Shown in pieces: positions 40,531 to 43,622 of a DNA stretch of 43,622 nt. This stretch comes from a virus, in the IMG/VR virus record IMGVR_UViG_3300025000_000188, positions 1-43,622 of that record, one strand, 5' to 3'. The notes beneath the pieces are model-generated. The model had not been told where the DNA came from and searched no databases. It saw only the letters and a program-made list of their open reading frames with translations. How positions within the stretch are numbered: position 1 is the first letter of the stretch; every line of letters begins with the position of its first letter. Made by a program: the position numbers and the translations under genes.

Positions 40531-40863
40531 ATGGAGAATAAAAAAGCATTAGCACTGTTGGATATAAAAGCATCACTAGATGAGCAGATTGAACATATAA
40601 ACAGAGAATATATAGAGGTTTTGACTGAGTTAATTAGGTTAGAAGATGCGACGGAAATTGAAAGAGAAATGCATTTAAAGAAATTACAAGGCGAATTAAT
40701 TGATGTCATGCAAACGGCGTTTACCGCACTATTTATAACGTGTGATAACGACAAAGATAAGTTTAATGAAACTCTTGATAAGTTATTTAAACAACACGTT
40801 AATAAGCTGGAAAATGAACGTGACTATCCTGTGGTTGGATGGTATGGATTGAGTGGTGATTAG
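40531..40863 (+). CDS. Helical protein of unknown function
   Basis: 110 aa from ATG 40531, GAGGAAG upstream. Mostly helical and charged (LDIKASLDEQIEHINREYIE, LEDATEIEREMHLKKLQGEL). Ends YPVVGWYGLSGD. Unknown. Confidence 0.65.
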   Translation: MENKKALALLDIKASLDEQIEHINREYIEVLTELIRLEDATEIEREMHLKKLQGELIDVMQTAFTALFITCDNDKDKFNETLDKLFKQHVNKLENERDYPVVGWYGLSGD

Positions 40864-41088
40864 ATGACAAGAGGAGAACTTACATACGCAATAAGACAGG
40901 CACACAACAATTTTGATAAATGGAACAACATAACAGGATTTTTTGACAAAGGTTCAGGTTATTACTATGAAATTTTATCCGTGATTGAAGATTCTGTTAA
41001 GATTGGGGCAAAAATAGCAAGTGAGGGAATTGACACAAGTTTGCAAAATATAACTGATTGGGATAAAGATGAAGAGGAGGAGGATTAA
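40864..41088 (+). CDS. Small protein with acidic tail
   Basis: 74 aa, immediately after the previous stop. Helical (TRGELTYAIRQAHNNFDKWN), ends DWDKDEEEED. Unknown. Confidence 0.65.
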   Translation: MTRGELTYAIRQAHNNFDKWNNITGFFDKGSGYYYEILSVIEDSVKIGAKIASEGIDTSLQNITDWDKDEEEED

Positions 41089-41090
41089 GA

Positions 41091-41324
41091 ATGCAAAACA
41101 CACTTGGAGACTTAAATAACCATTTATTTGCACAACTAGAAAGGTTAGGAGATGAAGAATTAAAAGGAGAAAATCTACAAGAGGAAATCGGCAGGGCTAA
41201 GGCTGTAACTTCACTTGCCTCTCAAATAATATCTAACGCTTCACTGGTTCTAGATGCAAGAAAAATTGCAAATGAATTTAATTTGAATACTGATAGTGAA
41301 TTGCCAAAAATCCTGGAGGGCTAG
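41091..41324 (+). CDS. Small helical protein
   Basis: 77 aa. Pattern FAQLERLGDEELKGENLQEE and IGRAKAVTSLASQIISNASL is common in Firmicutes phages just before HNH or late-regulator genes. Function unknown. Confidence 0.75.
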   Translation: MQNTLGDLNNHLFAQLERLGDEELKGENLQEEIGRAKAVTSLASQIISNASLVLDARKIANEFNLNTDSELPKILEG

Positions 41325-41326
41325 AA

Positions 41327-41900
41327 ATGCATAAATATACAGAGGAACAGGTAGGTTTTTTATTAGAAAATATAAAAGGTCGTAGTTATCAAGAACTTGT
41401 TAATTTGTTTAATGATTATTTTGGGGTTAAATTAAAATTATCTCAAATAAAAAATTTTATAGGGAATAGAAAGTTAAATAGTGGGCTTGATGGGAGATTT
41501 AAAAAAGGTAATGTGCCTGCAAATAAAGGTAAAAGAGGTGGTGGTTGGGAACCTACACAATTCAAAAAAGGTAATGTGCCTCATAATTATAAACCTGTGG
41601 GAAGTGAAAAGATTTGTGACGGATATGTTTGGGTCAAAATAGCGGATCCAAAAAAAGTGGAAAGCAAAACATATTATAATTTGGGAGAGTGAAAACGGTA
41701 AAGTCCCAAAAAATCATGTAGTTATTTTTACAGATACAAACAATCGCAATTTTGATATTAATAACCTGATTCTTGCGTCTAGACAACAGTTATTGATTTT
41801 GAATAAAAAAAGTTTGATAAAAAAAGATTCGGATTTAACAAGAACTGGAGTTATTATAGCAAATATATATCAAAAGATTGGTGAGAAAAAACATCAATAA
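41327..41900 (+). pseudogene. HNH endonuclease with a frameshift in an A-run
   Basis: The first frame (41327-41692) encodes the DNA-binding half with repeated KKGNVP segments. It then loses frame at a run of seven A (41650-41656). Reading with one A removed continues W K A K H I I I W E S E N G K V P and then HVVIFTDTNNRNFDINNLIL, the conserved HNH core, to a TAA at 41898-41900. The gene is either inactivated, corrected by slippage on the A-run, or a base-call error. HNH enzymes near terminase genes are common and may act in packaging or homing. Confidence 0.85.
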
Positions 41901-41922
41901 AAACAAAGCGAAGAGGTGAATA

Positions 41923-42177
41923 ATGCTTAATAAATATGTTTATGCAGTAGCGATGATATCTGTTTTTATAAGAATAATACTAGAGGTAATAGATGGGCAC
42001 TTAACAAGAAAATCAATAATTCAAAAAAAAGAATATACAGTATTAGTGTTAGAAGGTTGGTCTTTAGATATTTATAGAAACATAATGATATGCAATAATC
42101 CAAGAAAACCAGTAAATATTAAAGACATAGATAAATACCAAAAAATAAAAAGAATTATTGAAAAATATAAATCATAA
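41923..42177 (+). CDS. Small membrane protein
   Basis: 84 aa, GAGGTGA upstream. One N-terminal hydrophobic segment (YVYAVAMISVFIRIILEV), then a polar domain ending KIKRIIEKYKS. Unknown. Confidence 0.65.
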   Translation: MLNKYVYAVAMISVFIRIILEVIDGHLTRKSIIQKKEYTVLVLEGWSLDIYRNIMICNNPRKPVNIKDIDKYQKIKRIIEKYKS

Positions 42178-42190
42178 GGAGAAAAATTAG

Positions 42191-42700
42191 ATGGCTAATA
42201 GTGAGAAAATCGACAAAATCATAGAAAAAGCTGTAAACGCAGGTATCAAGGCTGCGAGTAATTTGAATCCTTTTAAACGTACAGAACAGCTATTATATAG
42301 TTATCCAACATTAAAACAGCAAATTATAAAGACTGAACAATATATCGAGGATCTTAACAAAGTAGACAGCATCGGGAAATCTAAAGATATTGCAACATTT
42401 GGTGGTGGAGGTAGTGGGGAATCTAAGGACATGATGGAGGTGCACCAGGAGAGAATACAAGAAAAGTTAAAGAGTCTTGAGCGAACCAGGACAGATGTAA
42501 AGTGGATTGAGGTGGCACTAGATGCCGTGTGTAATGAAAAGCATTTCGAGATTATTGAGATGAGGTATTTTGGGAATATGAGTATTGTGGATATAGCGGA
42601 CATTTTGGGGATGAATCAAGATGGCGTCAATACGCACAAGAGACATTTGGTTAAAAGATTGTCGGTGTTCTTGTTTGGGTCTGATGCGGTGAATATGTAA
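42191..42700 (+). CDS. ArpU-like late transcription regulator
   Basis: 169 aa. The N-terminus is helical with a Gly-rich linker (ATFGGGGSGESKD). The C-terminus HFEIIEMRYFGNMSIVDIAD then ILGMNQDGVNTHKRHL is a sigma-70 region-4-type helix-turn-helix, as in ArpU and RinA. These activate packaging and morphogenesis transcription. It lies just upstream of the strong promoter before the terminase genes. Confidence 0.88.
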   Translation: MANSEKIDKIIEKAVNAGIKAASNLNPFKRTEQLLYSYPTLKQQIIKTEQYIEDLNKVDSIGKSKDIATFGGGGSGESKDMMEVHQERIQEKLKSLERTRTDVKWIEVALDAVCNEKHFEIIEMRYFGNMSIVDIADILGMNQDGVNTHKRHLVKRLSVFLFGSDAVNM

Positions 42701-42730
42701 TATACGCAACATGTAAGGCATATATTACAT
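42695..42730. repeat. Inverted repeat over the ArpU-like stop
   Basis: ATGTAATATA (42695-42704) and TATATTACAT (42721-42730) pair over ten bases with a 16-base loop; the stop codon is in the first arm. No T-run follows, so it is not a standard terminator. RNA processing or regulator binding are possible. Confidence 0.6.
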
Positions 42731-42758
42731 GCGAAATTATTTTAAGGAGTGGGTTTAG

Positions 42759-42980
42759 ATGAACAAAGTATTTGTAGTAATTAATCTTGATAAACATGGT
42801 GTGATAGCAAGCCCTATGCATGTAAAAGCACTTACGACATTAGAGTTAGCGCAACAATACATCGAAGAAACATGCGAAGAAGCAATACCGAAAAGAAAAT
42901 ATTATAAACATATACATGAGTATGTAGACATGAACAATACTAAGATTAAAATATTTGAATTAGATATAGAGGGGGATTAA
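42759..42980 (+). CDS. Small protein of unknown function
   Basis: 73 aa, AAGGAG upstream. Mixed strand-helix sequence (KVFVVINLDKHGVIASPMHV). Ends KIFELDIEGD. It resembles the next gene in start and length, but no family is recognised. Confidence 0.65.
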   Translation: MNKVFVVINLDKHGVIASPMHVKALTTLELAQQYIEETCEEAIPKRKYYKHIHEYVDMNNTKIKIFELDIEGD

Positions 42981-42981
42981 G

Positions 42982-43179
42982 ATGAATAAATATCGAGTTA
43001 TAGCAAAAGGTAAAATCAAATTGATGATTAACGCAAGTAGTCCCGAAGAAGCGAAAATAATTGCAAAAATTCAAATAGAAAATCTTATGAATACATTTAA
43101 AACCTTTAGTGTCGAGTATAAGAAGAGAGATATAGAGGTATTTGATGTAAAAGAAAAAGATTGCGAAAATTATTTTTAA
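42982..43179 (+). CDS. Small protein of unknown function
   Basis: 65 aa, AGGGGG upstream. Sequence YRVIAKGKIKLMINASSPEE and ENLMNTFKTFSVEYKKRDIE. It ends the middle operon before the noncoding control region. Confidence 0.65.
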   Translation: MNKYRVIAKGKIKLMINASSPEEAKIIAKIQIENLMNTFKTFSVEYKKRDIEVFDVKEKDCENYF

Positions 43180-43264
43180 GCATTTTGGGGGTTAAAAATA
43201 GCCGTGTTTACATATTGTATTTAATTTGCATAAATTAAGACAAAAATAAAATAAATCTTTATAC

Positions 43265-43293
43265 TTGAAATCACGTGTCAAGTCTTTTATACT
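43265..43293 (+). promoter_or_regulatory. Candidate late promoter
   Basis: TTGAAA (43265-43270), 17-base spacer, TATACT (43288-43293). The spacer contains a CACGTG palindrome and the -35 is within ACTTGA/TCAAGT inverted repeats (43264-43269 and 43279-43284). The strong match suggests it could work without an activator, but the dyad marks a regulated site. Confidence 0.75.
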
Positions 43294-43369
43294 ATACATA
43301 ATGCGATAAATGAATTTACGCGATTTAGACATTAATTTTAAAACAATTTAAAGTACATACAGCAACAAA

Positions 43370-43404
43370 AAAGACCTCATCTTAACTGGTGGGGTCTTTT
43401 TATT
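43370..43404 (+). terminator. Strong terminator before the tRNA-like element
   Basis: Arms AAAGACCTCA (43370-43379) and TGGGGTCTTT (43390-43399), ten pairs with one G-U, followed by a T-rich tail. Confidence 0.85.
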
Positions 43405-43406
43405 TT

Positions 43407-43482
43407 GGCGGTGTAGCTCAGTTGGCTAGAGCCATGTGCACGTGCACAACCATAGTCATTGGTTCAAATCCAATCACCGCCA
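43407..43482 (+). tRNA. tRNA-like element with aberrant anticodon arm
   Basis: The acceptor arms GGCGGTG and CACCGCC pair perfectly; D arm GCTC-AGTTGGCTA-GAGC and T arm ATTGG-TTCAAAT-CCAAT are canonical; total 76 bases. The anticodon region is not: in place of a 5-bp stem with a 7-base loop there is the palindrome TGTGCACGTGCACA (43435-43448). No loop with the invariant T33 can be assigned, so no anticodon is called. It is either a degenerate tRNA gene, a recruited tRNA-like RNA, or a regulatory site. Confidence 0.7.
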
Positions 43483-43493
43483 CTAGAATGAAT

Positions 43494-43529
43494 GGACCTT
43501 CGTTTATATTACAGACTAAGGTCTTTTTA
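43494..43529 (+). terminator. Hairpin and T-run after the tRNA-like element
   Basis: GACCTT (43495-43500) pairs with AAGGTC (43518-43523), loop 17 bases, then five T. A modest terminator that could end the tRNA-like transcript. Confidence 0.55.
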
Positions 43530-43540
43530 TATATGCAAAA

Positions 43541-43622
43541 TGGTTGCAAACCTATGGAAATGCGCGGGTTGATGTCCAAAAGGTACTTCCAGACTTTCAG
43601 AGCGATTACGGTGACGACGACG
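43541..43622 (+). other. Open frame at the right window edge, possibly the start of terS
   Basis: In the frame that contains TGG 43541, codons read W L Q T Y G N A R V D V Q K V L P D F Q S D Y G D D D up to the last base. The leftover base plus bases 1-2 of the window make GTA, and the frame then continues as I T G M in the terminase small subunit. No ATG is seen in this frame after the preceding stop; TTG 43544 is the first standard alternative. The GC content is visibly higher than the rest of the window. Confidence 0.5.

Larger units (their letters stand above)
43180..43406 (+). other. Noncoding late control region
   Basis: About 230 bases with no gene. It holds a consensus-like promoter with an inverted repeat (43265-43293) and a strong terminator (43370-43404). 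Its position between the ArpU-like activator and the packaging genes makes it the likely target of late control. Confidence 0.7.

Noticed and set aside
1-43622. CRISPR array, insertion sequence or rRNA gene
   Set aside because: I looked for direct repeats with unique spacers, transposase motifs and rRNA signature stretches and saw none.

Overview
The window reads as an essentially complete temperate bacteriophage genome of about 43.6 kb with low GC content. It has a lambda/HK97-type DNA-packaging and head module joined to a P2-type contractile tail, so the virion should be a myovirus. The host is probably a low-GC Gram-positive anaerobe of the Clostridia/Tissierellia kind. Reasons: strong AGGAGG ribosome binding sites, frequent TTG and GTG starts, an ArpU-like late regulator, a DUF4373/DnaD-like initiator, a SpoVG homologue, a RecT recombinase, and an attachment core matching a Gram-positive tRNA-Leu(UAA). 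The species cannot be named from the sequence.

The sequence behaves as a circular or circularly permuted molecule cut inside the small terminase gene. The integrase and a tRNA-Leu attachment core sit in the middle, at 27.7-29.0 kb, as an attP would. The open frame running off the right end joins the frame entering at the left end without a stop.

Layout. 1-2.3 kb: terminase small and large subunits and a gpW-like joining protein. 2.3-5.7 kb: two large fibre-like structural proteins placed between the gpW-like gene and the portal. 5.8-14.5 kb: portal (apparent ATT start), ClpP-type protease with an internal scaffold start, decoration protein, major capsid protein, connectors, tail sheath, tube, and a tail assembly chaperone with a -1 frameshift site. 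14.5-24.3 kb: tape measure, baseplate (gpX, D, V, U, W, J, I types), small distal-tail proteins, holin candidates and an amidase with an internal start. A self-contained minus-strand cassette at 16.55-17.16 kb interrupts the tail operon.

24.3-27.6 kb is an accessory (lysogenic conversion) region with its own promoter and operator-like dyads, a zinc-cysteine protein of unknown role, small DNA-binding proteins and a TM2-domain membrane protein. 27.5-29.8 kb is the lysogeny module: attP, tyrosine integrase and CI-like repressor on the minus strand, a divergent control region with repeated TTCCC half-sites, and a Cro-like gene. 29.8-43.2 kb is the early and middle region on the plus strand: small proteins, an SMC-like ATPase, SpoVG, RecT, an MBL-fold protein, a Gam-like protein, a replication initiator carrying an iteron-like origin, a VRR-NUC nuclease, a frameshifted HNH endonuclease and an ArpU-like activator. 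A strong promoter, a terminator and a tRNA-like element follow before the terminase.

The genes form a classical temperate circuit: repressor versus Cro at the divergent promoters, early recombination and replication, then ArpU-type activation of packaging, morphogenesis and lysis. Observations most worth a second look are the minus-strand cassette, the ATT portal start, the in-frame internal starts, the tRNA-like element with a palindromic anticodon arm, and the operator-rich accessory region. No function can be proven from sequence alone; family assignments rest on remembered motifs and gene order.
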